Origin: an uncultured Pelagibacteraceae bacterium
GTDB lineage: Bacteria > Pseudomonadota > Alphaproteobacteria > Pelagibacterales > Pelagibacteraceae
Length of the DNA: 64,000 nucleotides
NCBI GenBank assembly: GCA_902584995.1
Contig: CACICF010000002.1
Location: 60,246 to 124,245 of the forward strand
Direction of reading: 5' to 3'
In this document: positions 40,089 to 49,551 of the stretch, one piece after another
Position numbering within the stretch: the stretch's first letter is position 1
Layout of the letters: every line of letters begins with the position of its first letter
Made by a program: the position numbers and the translations under genes
Notes under the pieces: generated by a model
Database searches by the model: none
Seen by the model: only the letters and a program-made list of their open reading frames with translations
Told to the model about the DNA's origin: nothing

Positions 40089-42600
40089 TTTAAGTCTTTA
40101 CTCTGGATACGCATTTCGAGATTTATCTAGAAGTTACTCAAAAATATTAAGTATTATTATTACATTATTAATAAGCCTATTTATACTTAGTGCCATTCTT
40201 ACTATCGAGGATAGTTTAGAAAATGAACTTGATGAAAATTCAAAAGTTCTTTTAGGAGGTGATTTAGAAATTGATTACAATAATAAAGAAGGTGACAGAA
40301 GTTTAATCAATCAGGTTAGAAGTTTTTCCACAGTATCGCAAATGGTTGAATTCAGCACAATGATTTCAACAACAAAAAAAAAAAATAATAAAACATCATT
40401 TACAAGAATTAAAGCAGTAGATCAAAATTACCCTCTATATGGAGATGTAATTTATGAACCAAGTGGATCATTAAAAAATTTAAATAAAATTGAAAATACC
40501 ATAATGGTAAACGAAAATATATTTAAGAACTTAAAACTTAAAATTAATGATATCGTTAAAGTTCAAAATAAAGAATTTAAAGTTATTGGTATTGTGAAAG
40601 CTCTGCCAGATATTGGTGGAGCTTTTGTTTTTGGTGATTTTGCCCTTACAGGAAAAAAAACATTAGATAATTTAGAACTAAATACTTTGGGAAGCTTTTT
40701 GAATTATGAATACAAAATTAGATTTGATAGTAACGAAAACAAAGATAATAAAATAAATAAAATTATAAATATTTTTAAAGATGATAATAAAGTAAAAATA
40801 AGATATCCAGAAAATTCTGCTGGAGGAATTAAAAGAATTATTGATAATTTTTCACAATTTTTGTCATTGGTATCCATAAGCGCTATGCTTATTGCTGGAA
40901 TAGGAATTGCAAATACCCTTCTTTCATTTATTAATCAAAAAAATTCATCAATTGCAGTTCAAAAAGCAATAGGGATTAATTCTGTAAATATTAAGACCGT
41001 TTATTATTTGCAATTATTTATCATTTTATTTGTTATTTCACTAATTGCTTATGGATTAAGTTTCCTATTGGTGCCAATTGTAGATAAATATATATCAGAT
41101 GGACTTGGATTAAATATTGAGGCCTCTTTTTCATTAACAAATTTATCAATAGTTTTTTTAGTTGGATTATTGGTAATAATAATATTTTCAATCCCAACTG
41201 TTAATTCTATTGACCAAATTAAAGCCTCTAGTTTGTTTAGAAATGTTTTTCAAAGTTTGCAGTTTAAATATTCAAAAAAGTCAATAATATTAAGTCTATT
41301 TCTACTGGCTATTCTAATTAGCTTGTTTGCATTTAGGTCCTCTATCCCATATTACAGCTTGATTTATTTTGCCTCCTTCTTTGTATGTCTAGCTATATTT
41401 TTTTATGTTTCCCGTCTAATAATATTATTACTGAGGAACAATCTAATTAATCTTCGAATATCATCAAAAATAGCTGTTAAAAATATTACTCAATCAAAAA
41501 GCATTACACCAATAACTATTATGTCTCTTGGACTAGGAATGACATTGTTGCTGACATTAGCATTTGTGGGCTCTAACTTTAAAAGAGAAATAGCAAAATC
41601 AATTCCAGACATTGCACCAGATTATTTTTTTTTAGGTATTCAAAATAATCAGAAAGATTTATTTCTAAAAACTATAAATGAAGCAGATAAAGATGCTGAA
41701 ATAGAAATTGTTCCTATGGTGTCGGCAGGAATTGTTAAGATTAATGGAGTAGATCCTAACACCTATATATCAAATACTAATGATAGTTATTGGGTAATTA
41801 TGAATGATAGAAGAGTTTCTTGGACAGATACAATCCCAAAAGATAATCCAATTTTAGAGGGTAGTTGGTGGGACACTTCACAACCTAACAAATTGCAAAT
41901 TTCATTAGATAGCAAAGTTGCAAAAGACTTTGGAGTAAAAATTGGTGATAAGTTTACACTTAGAATTTATGGTAGAGAAATTGAAGGAGAAGTAGTTAAT
42001 TTTAGATTGGTGAATTATCAAGATTTAAGTATTAACTTTGCAATGTTGCTTAATCCACAATTCGCAAAAAATATTCCACATGAGTACCTATCTACAATAA
42101 AATTTAAAGAAACTGAAAATTTCAATGAAGTTAATTTCTTAGACCAATTCCCAAGTGTATCAATAATAAAAATTTCTGATTATTTGTCAAAAGTAACTGA
42201 TGTGCTTAATAAAGTTTTTGTAGCGGTTAGTATAATTTCAGCTGTCACAGTAATTATTGGCTTAGTTGTAATTTCAAGTGCAATTATTGTTCAAGGAAAA
42301 ATTAAAACATTTCAAAATCTTATTTTTAAAATTATAGGTTTTTCAAAAAAAGAAATTTTAATGTCTTCAATTATTGAATTCATAATATCTTTTTTATCTA
42401 TAATATTATTTTCTACTATTTTTTCTGTAATAGCATCAAAGTTTATTATTGAGAATATTTTTCAACTCAATTGGTTATTCGAATTTGATATATTTTTATA
42501 TGTAATAATCGGTGTGGGCTGTACAACACTTGCTCTTATAATATTGACAAACCTTAAATACTTAAGTCCAAAAGTTTATCCACTTGTCAGAAACGAATAA
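40075..42600 (+). CDS. ybbP: YbbP-like FtsX-family ABC permease
   Basis: 841 residues starting with GTG. The ten-odd membrane segments come in two halves, each with an FtsX-type four-helix unit flanked by a large periplasmic domain (about residues 40-250 and 510-690). The core SLVSISAMLIAGIGIANTLLSFINQKNSSIAVQKAIGI is typical of FtsX permeases. It pairs with YbbA. E. coli YbbP has a similar length (804). A role in export of a lipid or secreted product is the family-level inference. Confidence 0.9.
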   Translation: MKINDLSLYSGYAFRDLSRSYSKILSIIITLLISLFILSAILTIEDSLENELDENSKVLLGGDLEIDYNNKEGDRSLINQVRSFSTVSQMVEFSTMISTTKKKNNKTSFTRIKAVDQNYPLYGDVIYEPSGSLKNLNKIENTIMVNENIFKNLKLKINDIVKVQNKEFKVIGIVKALPDIGGAFVFGDFALTGKKTLDNLELNTLGSFLNYEYKIRFDSNENKDNKINKIINIFKDDNKVKIRYPENSAGGIKRIIDNFSQFLSLVSISAMLIAGIGIANTLLSFINQKNSSIAVQKAIGINSVNIKTVYYLQLFIILFVISLIAYGLSFLLVPIVDKYISDGLGLNIEASFSLTNLSIVFLVGLLVIIIFSIPTVNSIDQIKASSLFRNVFQSLQFKYSKKSIILSLFLLAILISLFAFRSSIPYYSLIYFASFFVCLAIFFYVSRLIILLLRNNLINLRISSKIAVKNITQSKSITPITIMSLGLGMTLLLTLAFVGSNFKREIAKSIPDIAPDYFFLGIQNNQKDLFLKTINEADKDAEIEIVPMVSAGIVKINGVDPNTYISNTNDSYWVIMNDRRVSWTDTIPKDNPILEGSWWDTSQPNKLQISLDSKVAKDFGVKIGDKFTLRIYGREIEGEVVNFRLVNYQDLSINFAMLLNPQFAKNIPHEYLSTIKFKETENFNEVNFLDQFPSVSIIKISDYLSKVTDVLNKVFVAVSIISAVTVIIGLVVISSAIIVQGKIKTFQNLIFKIIGFSKKEILMSSIIEFIISFLSIILFSTIFSVIASKFIIENIFQLNWLFEFDIFLYVIIGVGCTTLALIILTNLKYLSPKVYPLVRNE

Positions 42601-42624
42601 TATTTAATAATTTTAATTATTTTT

Positions 42625-43017
42625 TTAAATTGAAGCTTTTAAAGCCTCATAAATTAAATCTTCTGTAGTTTCGCCGATACTTCTATAAACTTCTTTGCCA
42701 TCCTTGAAAATTAATAGAGTAGTCTGATAAATCACATTGAAAGCATCAGCAATATCTCTATTCATTACATCAAATGAAAAATACTCAATATTATCAAATT
42801 TAATATCTGATAACTCACCTTCTTTTTTCGCTGTTTGTAAAATTTTCATTTGTTTTGCACACGATGAGCAATATTCTATCCAAGAACTAATCACTATAAC
42901 TTTTCCCTCTGATTTAGCTTTGTTAAACAATTCTTGGTCAAATGTTGTTTTCTTTTCCATTGCATTCACATTGAATGCAAACATGCAAATTGTAAGTATT
43001 AAAATTTTTTTAAACAT
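42625..43017 (-). CDS. Secreted thioredoxin-fold protein
   Basis: 130 residues with a signal peptide (MFKKILILTICMFAFNVNA) and a thioredoxin domain whose redox motif is YCSSCAKQ (CxxC). TTLLIFKDGKEV contains the strand before the cis-Pro position, here Thr-Leu rather than Pro, which is less typical. It probably acts in periplasmic thiol oxidation or reduction; the absence of a proline there makes the reaction uncertain. It is divergent from the riboswitch-controlled symporter gene. Confidence 0.8.
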   Translation of the reverse strand: MFKKILILTICMFAFNVNAMEKKTTFDQELFNKAKSEGKVIVISSWIEYCSSCAKQMKILQTAKKEGELSDIKFDNIEYFSFDVMNRDIADAFNVIYQTTLLIFKDGKEVYRSIGETTEDLIYEALKASI

Positions 43018-43065
43018 TTCAATAAATTAATTGTTTTTAAAATAAAAAAAATACTTTATATTGAC

Positions 43066-43128
43066 ACATGGGGTGCCTATAGGCTGAGAAAAACCCAATG
43101 AACCTGTCCGGTAATTCAGAAAGGGAAC
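43066..43128 (+). promoter_or_regulatory. TPP riboswitch (THI element), translational
   Basis: The aptamer blocks are clear: GGGGTGCC (from 43070), GGCTGAGA, ACCC, TGAACCTG, GGTAAT and AGGGAAC. The Shine-Dalgarno AGGG (43122-43125) belongs to the last conserved strand and is four bases from the ATG at 43130, so ligand binding should block translation directly. P5 is short. A possible promoter is TTGTTT (43031-43036) and TTTATA (43055-43060). Confidence 0.93.
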
Positions 43129-43129
43129 A

Positions 43130-44560
43130 ATGGAACAAATAAATATCATCACTCAATCCTCAGCAATTATATTAACTTTAGCAATTAGTATTCTTTTTTT
43201 AATAATTGGACTTCTTTATTCTAAAAAGTATCAAGGTCTTAATAATTATTTAGTTGCAAGCAGATCTGTTGGTACTTTTTCTTTAACAGCTAGTTTGGTC
43301 GCATCTGCTTTAGGTGCATGGATATTATTTGGTCCTGCATCTGCTGCTACATGGGGAGGTATAGGTGCAGTTATCGGATATTCGTTAGGCACGGCATTTC
43401 CACTTTTTGCTCTTATATACTTAGGAAAAAAATTTAGAGATAAATATCCAAGAGGCAAATCCTTAATTGAGGTTATAAGATATAGATTTGGTTCACAATT
43501 ATTTAAACTGATTTTATTTTTATCCATTTTTTACATGTCCATTTTTTTAACAGCAGAGGTGACAGCTGTTTCTATATTAATTAATTATATATCAGGAACA
43601 AGCTTATGGATAACAGCATCTATAGTGATCATTAGTTCTCTTTTGTATACTTTGTATGGTGGATTAAGAGCTTCAATATTTACAGATAATATTCAGTTTA
43701 TAGTTTTTGGTTTACTTTTGTTAATATCATTTTCGTACTTGATATCTTTAAACTCTAAAGAGTTTAGTCTTGAATTTATCGAGCAAAATAAACCTAATTT
43801 ATTAAGCTTTAACTATTTACCAAATTTTACTGCAGGTCTAACTTTTTTTATAGCTGTTGCAGCGACAAATCTTTTTCATCAAGGTAATTGGCAAAGAGTT
43901 TATGCAGCTAAAGATAGTAGAGTTTTAAAAAGTAGTCTTATTTATTCTTTTTTAATTATTATACCAATTGTATTTTTGATGGGATTCACAGGGCTAATTG
44001 CCATCTCTCAAAATTCAAATGTTATTCCTGATCTAGCGTTTTTTTCTTTGTTACTTAAAGATAATGTTATTTTTCTAACAATTATAATAATAATTTTAGC
44101 TATTTCATTAACAGTAAGCAGTATAGATACTTTGGTAAACGCTATCTCTAGTTTAATAATTGTTGATGGAAATAAAGTTATCAAATTCAAAGGTAATTAT
44201 TTAAAATTATCTAAGCAAATAATAATATTAATATCTTTGATCTCATTCTTTGTGGCATCACAGGGGTTAAGTATTTTGTATTTATTTTTATTAGCTGATT
44301 TATTTTGTTGTGCAGCCGTATTAAGTGTATTTTATGGTTTTTACTGCAAAGAATTTAATGAAAAAAATGCATATGTTTCAATTATAGTTGGCTTGGTTGG
44401 AGGAATACTTTTTTTTCCAAGTCCAGACTTTTCAAAATCAATTTTGGTTGGAATAATATTGCCAATAGACTTTTTGCCTATATTTGTCTCTCAATCCTTA
44501 CTATTTTGTTCTTTTGTTGTTGCAACATTTTTGCCTGTTTTAACTTGGAAACTAAAATAA
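43130..44560 (+). CDS. thiV: Sodium:solute symporter, ThiV-type thiamine-precursor importer
   Basis: 476 residues, about thirteen helices, SSS family (NYLVASRSVGTFSLTASLVASALGAWILFGPA and KSLIEVIRYRFGS segments). The TPP riboswitch immediately upstream means the protein serves thiamine supply. In SAR11, this gene with this riboswitch is known as ThiV, proposed to import the pyrimidine precursor HMP, because the clade lacks its synthesis. That is established knowledge of the clade; the sequence itself shows an SSS transporter under thiamine control. Confidence 0.9.
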   Translation: MEQINIITQSSAIILTLAISILFLIIGLLYSKKYQGLNNYLVASRSVGTFSLTASLVASALGAWILFGPASAATWGGIGAVIGYSLGTAFPLFALIYLGKKFRDKYPRGKSLIEVIRYRFGSQLFKLILFLSIFYMSIFLTAEVTAVSILINYISGTSLWITASIVIISSLLYTLYGGLRASIFTDNIQFIVFGLLLLISFSYLISLNSKEFSLEFIEQNKPNLLSFNYLPNFTAGLTFFIAVAATNLFHQGNWQRVYAAKDSRVLKSSLIYSFLIIIPIVFLMGFTGLIAISQNSNVIPDLAFFSLLLKDNVIFLTIIIIILAISLTVSSIDTLVNAISSLIIVDGNKVIKFKGNYLKLSKQIIILISLISFFVASQGLSILYLFLLADLFCCAAVLSVFYGFYCKEFNEKNAYVSIIVGLVGGILFFPSPDFSKSILVGIILPIDFLPIFVSQSLLFCSFVVATFLPVLTWKLK

Positions 44561-44605
44561 ACCACCATTTACATCTTGCTTATATAAATATATTATAATC
44601 AAGTT

Positions 44606-45712
44606 ATGAGTTTTATATTGCCATTTATTGTTTTGATCGTTGTTGTAGTCTTTATTCATGAATATGGACATTACTATTTTGCAAAAAAATATGGTGTTGG
44701 AGTAACTGACTTTTCTATAGGTTTTGGAAAAGAATTATTTGGTTGGAATGATAAGTCTGGAACAAGATGGAAAATTTGCTGGATACCCCTAGGTGGTTAT
44801 GTTAAATTTTTTGGTGATCGAAATGTTTTTTCCCAGGCTGATCAAGAAGAACTTTTAAAAAAATATAATAAAGAAGATCAAGAAAAGCTTTTTGTTACAA
44901 AACCATTATATCAAAGATCATTAATTGTTGCAGGTGGTCCAATGGCAAACTTTGTTTTAGCAATATTTATTTTTTTATTCATATATATGTTTGCTGGAAA
45001 AGACTTTACCCCAGCAATTATCGATGAAGTTCAAAAAGATAGTCCTGCAGAAATTGCTGGAATGAAAAAAAATGATATAATTCTTGAAATAGATAATAAC
45101 AAAGTAGAGAGTATTCTTGACGTTTCTAAACTAATTTTAATGTCAACATCTGAAATAGTTGATTTTAAAGTTTCTAGATATGATCAAGAATTGTTATTAA
45201 AAGTAAAACCAAAAATTGTTTCTGGAGTTGACAATCTAGGAAATAAAATTAACAAAAGAATTATTGGAATAAAACTTAGTCCATATAACAATGAAATAAA
45301 CCATAAAAAATTAGGACCGGCGAAAGCATTAATTGAGTCTATTAAAGAAGTTTACTTTGTTACCACTTCATCTCTTAAATATATGGGCTCAATAATTACT
45401 GGCTCTGGAGATAGTTCTCAACTAGGAGGGCCAATTAGAATAGCTAAAATTTCAGGTCAAATCGCAGAGTTTGGAATACTCCCATTTATTAGCATGATGG
45501 CTTATATTTCAATTAGTTTAGGTTTAATTAATCTATTTCCCATCCCACTTTTAGACGGTGGTCACTTAATGTTTTATGCTTTCGAAAAAGTATTAGGAAA
45601 ACCGTTAAGCCAAAAAACACAAGAAGGATTTTTTCGAATCGGAATGTTTTTACTGTTAACTTTGATGTTTTTTGCGACTTTTAACGACCTTAAAGATTTA
45701 GGCTTATTTTAA
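44606..45712 (+). CDS. rseP: RIP metalloprotease RseP (site-2 protease)
   Basis: 368 residues, M50 family. The zinc motif HEYGH is near residues 19-23, the second conserved LLDGGHLMFY near residue 315, and a PDZ domain lies between (DSPAEIAGMKKNDIILEIDNNKV). It cleaves membrane-anchored regulators such as anti-sigma factors within the membrane. A WNDKSGTRWKICWIPLGGYVKFFGD segment is typical. The gene is followed by HU after a 151-base spacer that holds no gene I can support. Confidence 0.93.
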   Translation: MSFILPFIVLIVVVVFIHEYGHYYFAKKYGVGVTDFSIGFGKELFGWNDKSGTRWKICWIPLGGYVKFFGDRNVFSQADQEELLKKYNKEDQEKLFVTKPLYQRSLIVAGGPMANFVLAIFIFLFIYMFAGKDFTPAIIDEVQKDSPAEIAGMKKNDIILEIDNNKVESILDVSKLILMSTSEIVDFKVSRYDQELLLKVKPKIVSGVDNLGNKINKRIIGIKLSPYNNEINHKKLGPAKALIESIKEVYFVTTSSLKYMGSIITGSGDSSQLGGPIRIAKISGQIAEFGILPFISMMAYISISLGLINLFPIPLLDGGHLMFYAFEKVLGKPLSQKTQEGFFRIGMFLLLTLMFFATFNDLKDLGLF

Positions 45713-45863
45713 AGGCATTTTTGACAGTTAAAAAAGCTATATAAATCAACGTTTTTTTACAACTATATGTTGTGCCAAAAAATATTTTAGACACAAAAAA
45801 AAAGCTTGAATTATCAATGATTTTGTTAAGTATATAAATATAACCTTTAAAACCGGAGCTAAA

Positions 45864-46139
45864 ATGAACAAAAAACAACTTATAGCGAAACTAGCTGGGT
45901 CGTTAAATCAAAGTAAAGCTGATGCTGAGCGTACTTTTGATACAATTACCAACACTATTTTGGATGCTTTAAAAGGCGACGATAATGTGAAAATTGCTGG
46001 TTTTGGTACATATAAAGTGGCTAAAAGAAAAGCCCGAATTGGCCGTAATCCAAGAACTGGAGAACAAATCCAAATCGCTGCTTCTCAAAAGGTGAAGTTT
46101 TTACCTGCAAAAGCACTTAAAGAAGTTTTCAACAAATAA
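45864..46139 (+). CDS. hup: HU-family DNA-binding protein
   Basis: 91 residues with the HU/IHF fold: MNKKQLIAKLAG, GFGTYKVAKRKARIGRNPRTGEQIQIAAS (the DNA-binding arm with GRNPxTG) and KFLPAKALKEV. It compacts DNA and aids replication and gene regulation. Good GGAGCTAAA site before the ATG. A hairpin follows at 46149-46188. Confidence 0.95.
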   Translation: MNKKQLIAKLAGSLNQSKADAERTFDTITNTILDALKGDDNVKIAGFGTYKVAKRKARIGRNPRTGEQIQIAASQKVKFLPAKALKEVFNK

Positions 46140-46148
46140 ACTTTTTTT

Positions 46149-46188
46149 AACAGCCTTTTTTAAGATTAAAAACTTGAAAAAGGCTGTT
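46149..46188 (+). terminator. Terminator hairpin after the HU gene
   Basis: Arms AACAGCCTTTTT (46149-46160) and AAAAAGGCTGTT (46177-46188) are perfect complements; no strong T-run follows on the plus strand, but a T-run lies just before the 5' arm, so it may act in both directions. Confidence 0.65.
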
Positions 46189-46284
46189 ACTACATGCACT
46201 TACTGCATACCTATTTTTCCTAACTATCATTAGTTTTTAAATTTATTAAATTTATAAGAATACCTTTAATTAAACGGAGGTGAA

Positions 46285-47601
46285 ATGGTTAAACATTTAA
46301 AAAAAATAGTCGGACCTTTAGTAAGTATATTTTTCTTACTAAGCATGACTAGCACCGGATATGCTGAAACTACTGTTTCAATAGAGGTAAGTGCCATCTT
46401 AAACTCATTACTATTCCTAATTTGTGGTTTCTTAGTAATGTTTATGGCCGCTGGATTTGCCATGCTCGAATCAGGGATGGTAACGTCAAAAAGTGTATCT
46501 GTAATATGTGCAAAGAATATTGGATTATTTTCAATCGCTGGAATTATGTTTTGGATGGTTGGATATAATTTAGCTTACGGAATTCCAGAAGGTGGATACA
46601 TTGGAAGCTTTACTCCATGGTCAGATGGAAGTGAATTAGATGCAGGTGGTGATAATTATCAATACACAGCAGGTTCAGATTGGTATTTCCAAATGGTATT
46701 CTGTGCAACAACAGTTTCAATTGTATCTGGAACATTAGCTGAAAGAATTAAATTATGGCCGTTCTTTTTATTTGCAGCTATTCTTTCAGGTATCATTTAT
46801 CCAATCGTTATGGGTTGGCAGTGGGGAGGTGGCTGGTTAGCAGCTGCAGGATTCTCTGATTTTGCTGGCTCTACTCTTGTTCACTCAACTGGAGGAGCAG
46901 CAGCTTTAGCTGGGGCGATTCTTTTAGGAGCTAGAACTGGTAGATTTGATAAATCTGGAGCAGCCAAACCTATGAAGCCATTTGCGGCGTCATCTGTACC
47001 ATTGGTAACAGTTGGTGTATTTATTTTATGGCTAGGTTGGTTCGGATTTAACGGTGGATCACAATTAGCTATGGGAACATTTGATGATGCAGTTGCAGTA
47101 TCAAATATTTTCATTAATACAAACTTAGCAGCCTGTGGTGGTGTATTAGCAGCTGGAGCAGTAACTAGATTAATGGCAGGTAAAACTGACGTTATACAAA
47201 TGCTTAACGGAGCAATTGGTGGTCTAGTAGCAATTACAGCTGAGCCATTAATGCCTTCACCGCTAGCAGCAATTCTTATAGGTGCAATTGGTGGACTAAT
47301 AGTTGTGTTCGGAACTAAATTATTATTCTCACTTAAAATCGATGATGTAGTTGGAGCAATTCCAGCTCACTTATTCGCTGGAGTATGGGGTACACTAGCT
47401 GTGCCACTTACAAATGGTGATGCATCATTCGGTGCACAGCTTCTTGGAGTAATATCAATCAATGCGTTTGTATTTATAGTTTCACTAATAGTTTGGGGAA
47501 TTATGAAAGGTACAATGGGTATAAGATTGAGTAAAGAAGCAGAAAGACTTGGAACTGACGTTTCAGAGTCTGGTGTAATTGCATACGCAATAAGAGACTA
47601 A
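46285..47601 (+). CDS. amt: Ammonium transporter
   Basis: 438 residues with a signal-like first helix (MVKHLKKIVGPLVSIFFLL) and eleven Amt helices. AMLESGMVTSKS, DFAGSTLVHSTGGAAALAGA and the second conserved His in IPAHLFAGVWGTLAVPL form the ammonium channel. The GGAGGT site before the ATG is the strongest in the region. No GlnK gene is adjacent. It imports ammonium, a main nitrogen source for the organism. Confidence 0.95.
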   Translation: MVKHLKKIVGPLVSIFFLLSMTSTGYAETTVSIEVSAILNSLLFLICGFLVMFMAAGFAMLESGMVTSKSVSVICAKNIGLFSIAGIMFWMVGYNLAYGIPEGGYIGSFTPWSDGSELDAGGDNYQYTAGSDWYFQMVFCATTVSIVSGTLAERIKLWPFFLFAAILSGIIYPIVMGWQWGGGWLAAAGFSDFAGSTLVHSTGGAAALAGAILLGARTGRFDKSGAAKPMKPFAASSVPLVTVGVFILWLGWFGFNGGSQLAMGTFDDAVAVSNIFINTNLAACGGVLAAGAVTRLMAGKTDVIQMLNGAIGGLVAITAEPLMPSPLAAILIGAIGGLIVVFGTKLLFSLKIDDVVGAIPAHLFAGVWGTLAVPLTNGDASFGAQLLGVISINAFVFIVSLIVWGIMKGTMGIRLSKEAERLGTDVSESGVIAYAIRD

Positions 47602-47605
47602 AGAA

Positions 47606-47629
47606 TAACTATCTCTCTCTCTATAGTTA
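47606..47629 (+). other. Small hairpin before the amt terminator
   Basis: TAACTAT (47606-47612) and ATAGTTA (47623-47629) enclose a CT-repeat loop, directly upstream of the main terminator. It may be a stability element; its effect is unknown. Confidence 0.35.
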
Positions 47630-47631
47630 AG

Positions 47632-47658
47632 AAAAGGCCCCTGAAAAGGGGCCTTTTT
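47632..47658 (+). terminator. Intrinsic terminator of amt
   Basis: A GC-rich stem AAAAGGCCCC (47632-47641)/GGGGCCTTTT (47648-47657) with a 6-base loop and T run; bidirectional in form, and the convergent bcp gene ends two bases beyond it. Confidence 0.93.
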
Positions 47659-47659
47659 A

Positions 47660-48118
47660 TTAAGCACTCTTAATAAAATCTAAAACCTCTTGAGCGTGCC
47701 CTGCGGCCTTAACATTTGTCCATTCTTTAATAATTTTATTTTTTTGAATTATAAATGTACTTCTTACAGTTCCCATAAACTCTCTACCCATAAATTTTTT
47801 TTTGGCCCATACTTTGTACCTTTTTAAAGAAACCTTATCTTCATCAGCCAACAACTCAAATTTTAACTTAAGTTTTTTGCTCCATTTTTGATGACTCTCT
47901 GCACTATCTTTAGATATACCAAAAACAGTACATCCAAGTTTTTCAAATTTGCTTAATAGTTTATTAAAGTCATTTGTTTCAATTGTACACCCACTGGTGT
48001 TATCTTTTGGATAAAAGTATATAATAATAAATTTAGATTTTATTTTATCTAATTCTATATTTTTACCAGATGTTGATTTTAGTTTAAAATTTGGTGCTTT
48101 TTTATTCAATAAACTCAT
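47660..48118 (-). CDS. bcp: Peroxiredoxin, Bcp/PrxQ type
   Basis: 152 residues from the ATG at 48118 (MSLLNKKAPNFKLKSTSGK). The peroxidatic cysteine is in YPKDNTSGCTIETNDFN, the PrxQ pattern, and no second cysteine follows five residues later, a one-cysteine-like form. It reduces hydroperoxides. The start lies within the end of the upstream glycosyltransferase-like gene (17-base overlap), so the two are probably cotranscribed. Confidence 0.9.
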   Translation of the reverse strand: MSLLNKKAPNFKLKSTSGKNIELDKIKSKFIIIYFYPKDNTSGCTIETNDFNKLLSKFEKLGCTVFGISKDSAESHQKWSKKLKLKFELLADEDKVSLKRYKVWAKKKFMGREFMGTVRSTFIIQKNKIIKEWTNVKAAGHAQEVLDFIKSA

Positions 48119-49136
48119 TTTCACTCCACAATTTATTAAGATTTTCATTTGGTGATATACCATAAATAGAATTAATGTTAGTAAAATGTATAGCTAAGGA
48201 TGGTATTGGACTAAAACAGAACTCATTACTAAAAATGTCATGTAATGGTTTTTCAAATGGGGCATGCTCAAAAGTTGTCATCATTTTTAAATTATCAAAG
48301 TATTTCTGTATCATTTTCTTACTTGTTAAAAAAGTACACAATGTTTGATCAATTCTTCTCCAATGTGATTTATTCCCAAATAAAACATTTGTTTTAGTAG
48401 GATTTATATAAAGGTAAGGATAATCTGTTGGACACAAAAATAATTCATTATTAATGAGACTTGAAAATTTTTCATAAGTAAAAATCATTTCTTCAATTGA
48501 ATTAATTTTATGCAAATAATCATCCTCCACAAAATAGATTAAATCGTCTGAATTTAGAGAAAGGTCCAAAGATTGACTTATATTTGACATATTAGATTTT
48601 TGATTATCAGAAACTTTTTTATTCTCTTGATTAATACTATTTATATTTATCTTATATTTTTCTAATTCTAATTTTTTTATATCGAAATAAAAGAAATGAT
48701 TATTTAAAATTTTTTTATACTTTTCAATTACATCTTTACTAGATTCATGGTCTATTATTGTAATTTTCAGATCTATTGTATTAAACAAATACTTTGAGTG
48801 ATTTAGTGACTTTACAATTGAATTTAAGCTTCTTATTGAATACTCTTTTTTTTCTTCACTAAATATACGTTCTTTTGACTGGCTAAGCATTTTTACAGAT
48901 GCACAACTTCTAAAAATTATATGGAGAGATTTTACTTTTCTTGTAATTTTAAACTCACCTAATGGCAAAGTAGTTGATTGTTCACCAATTATTGACAAAT
49001 TTTCATGACCATATTTTTCAATATCGCTTATTGAATAATTGCTCTGATCGATGATTTCAAAATTAAATAATCTATTAACTTTTATTAATAATTTTTTTAG
49101 AAATGATTTTTTTTTCTTTATTTTTAGCTGTTTCAC
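48102..49136 (-). CDS. Putative GT-A-type glycosyltransferase (unassigned)
   Basis: 344 residues. No family is firmly recognised. The segment LNSDDLIYFVEDDYLHKINSIEEMI looks like a GT-A DxD region, and the C-terminal LCPTDYPYLYINPTKTNVLFGNKSHWRRIDQTLCTFLTSKKMIQKYF with EHAPFEKPLHDIF resembles acceptor/His loops of such enzymes. The N-terminal 60 residues are very basic. It may act in cell-envelope glycan synthesis; no polysaccharide gene is adjacent. Confidence 0.6.
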   Translation of the reverse strand: MKQLKIKKKKSFLKKLLIKVNRLFNFEIIDQSNYSISDIEKYGHENLSIIGEQSTTLPLGEFKITRKVKSLHIIFRSCASVKMLSQSKERIFSEEKKEYSIRSLNSIVKSLNHSKYLFNTIDLKITIIDHESSKDVIEKYKKILNNHFFYFDIKKLELEKYKININSINQENKKVSDNQKSNMSNISQSLDLSLNSDDLIYFVEDDYLHKINSIEEMIFTYEKFSSLINNELFLCPTDYPYLYINPTKTNVLFGNKSHWRRIDQTLCTFLTSKKMIQKYFDNLKMMTTFEHAPFEKPLHDIFSNEFCFSPIPSLAIHFTNINSIYGISPNENLNKLWSENEFIE

Positions 49137-49155
49137 AATATAACATTTAATTTAT

Positions 49156-49542
49156 ATGAATATTAAATCAGCATCAACTTTAGTATCGGAGGCTTTGCAA
49201 GAAATTAGGACGATAACTCCCAAGGAAGCGTTGGAAAAATCTAATAATAATAAATGTAACCTTATTGATATTAGAGATGTTAGGGAATTGGAAAGATTAG
49301 GCAGGATAGAAAATTCCTCACATATACCTAGAGGAATGTTGGAGTTTTGGATGGATCCAGATAGCCAATATTTTAGAGATGGAAAAATCGATATGAATAA
49401 AGAAATAGTACTATTTTGTGCAGGTGGTTTAAGGTCCGCATTAGCAACAAAAACTTTAAAAAATATGGGATTTACAAATGTTTGTCATATAGAAGGTGGG
49501 TTCGGTTCAATGCAAAACTCTGGATTTAAAGTAATTAAATAA
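49156..49542 (+). CDS. Rhodanese-domain protein
   Basis: 128 residues; a single rhodanese domain with active-site loop LFCAGGLRSALA (Cys then GGLRS), DIRDVRELERLGRIENSSHIPRGM and a C-terminal VCHIEGGFGSM. It transfers sulfane sulfur from thiosulfate or persulfide to acceptors. It is divergent from the glycosyltransferase-like gene. Context offers no specific acceptor, but sulfur metabolism is prominent in the window. Confidence 0.9.
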   Translation: MNIKSASTLVSEALQEIRTITPKEALEKSNNNKCNLIDIRDVRELERLGRIENSSHIPRGMLEFWMDPDSQYFRDGKIDMNKEIVLFCAGGLRSALATKTLKNMGFTNVCHIEGGFGSMQNSGFKVIK

Positions 49543-49551
49543 TCTTTAAAC

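Noticed and set aside
47611-47622. CT dinucleotide repeat
   Set aside because: Only about five units, located in the loop of a small hairpin; no sign of a phase-variable tract in a coding region.
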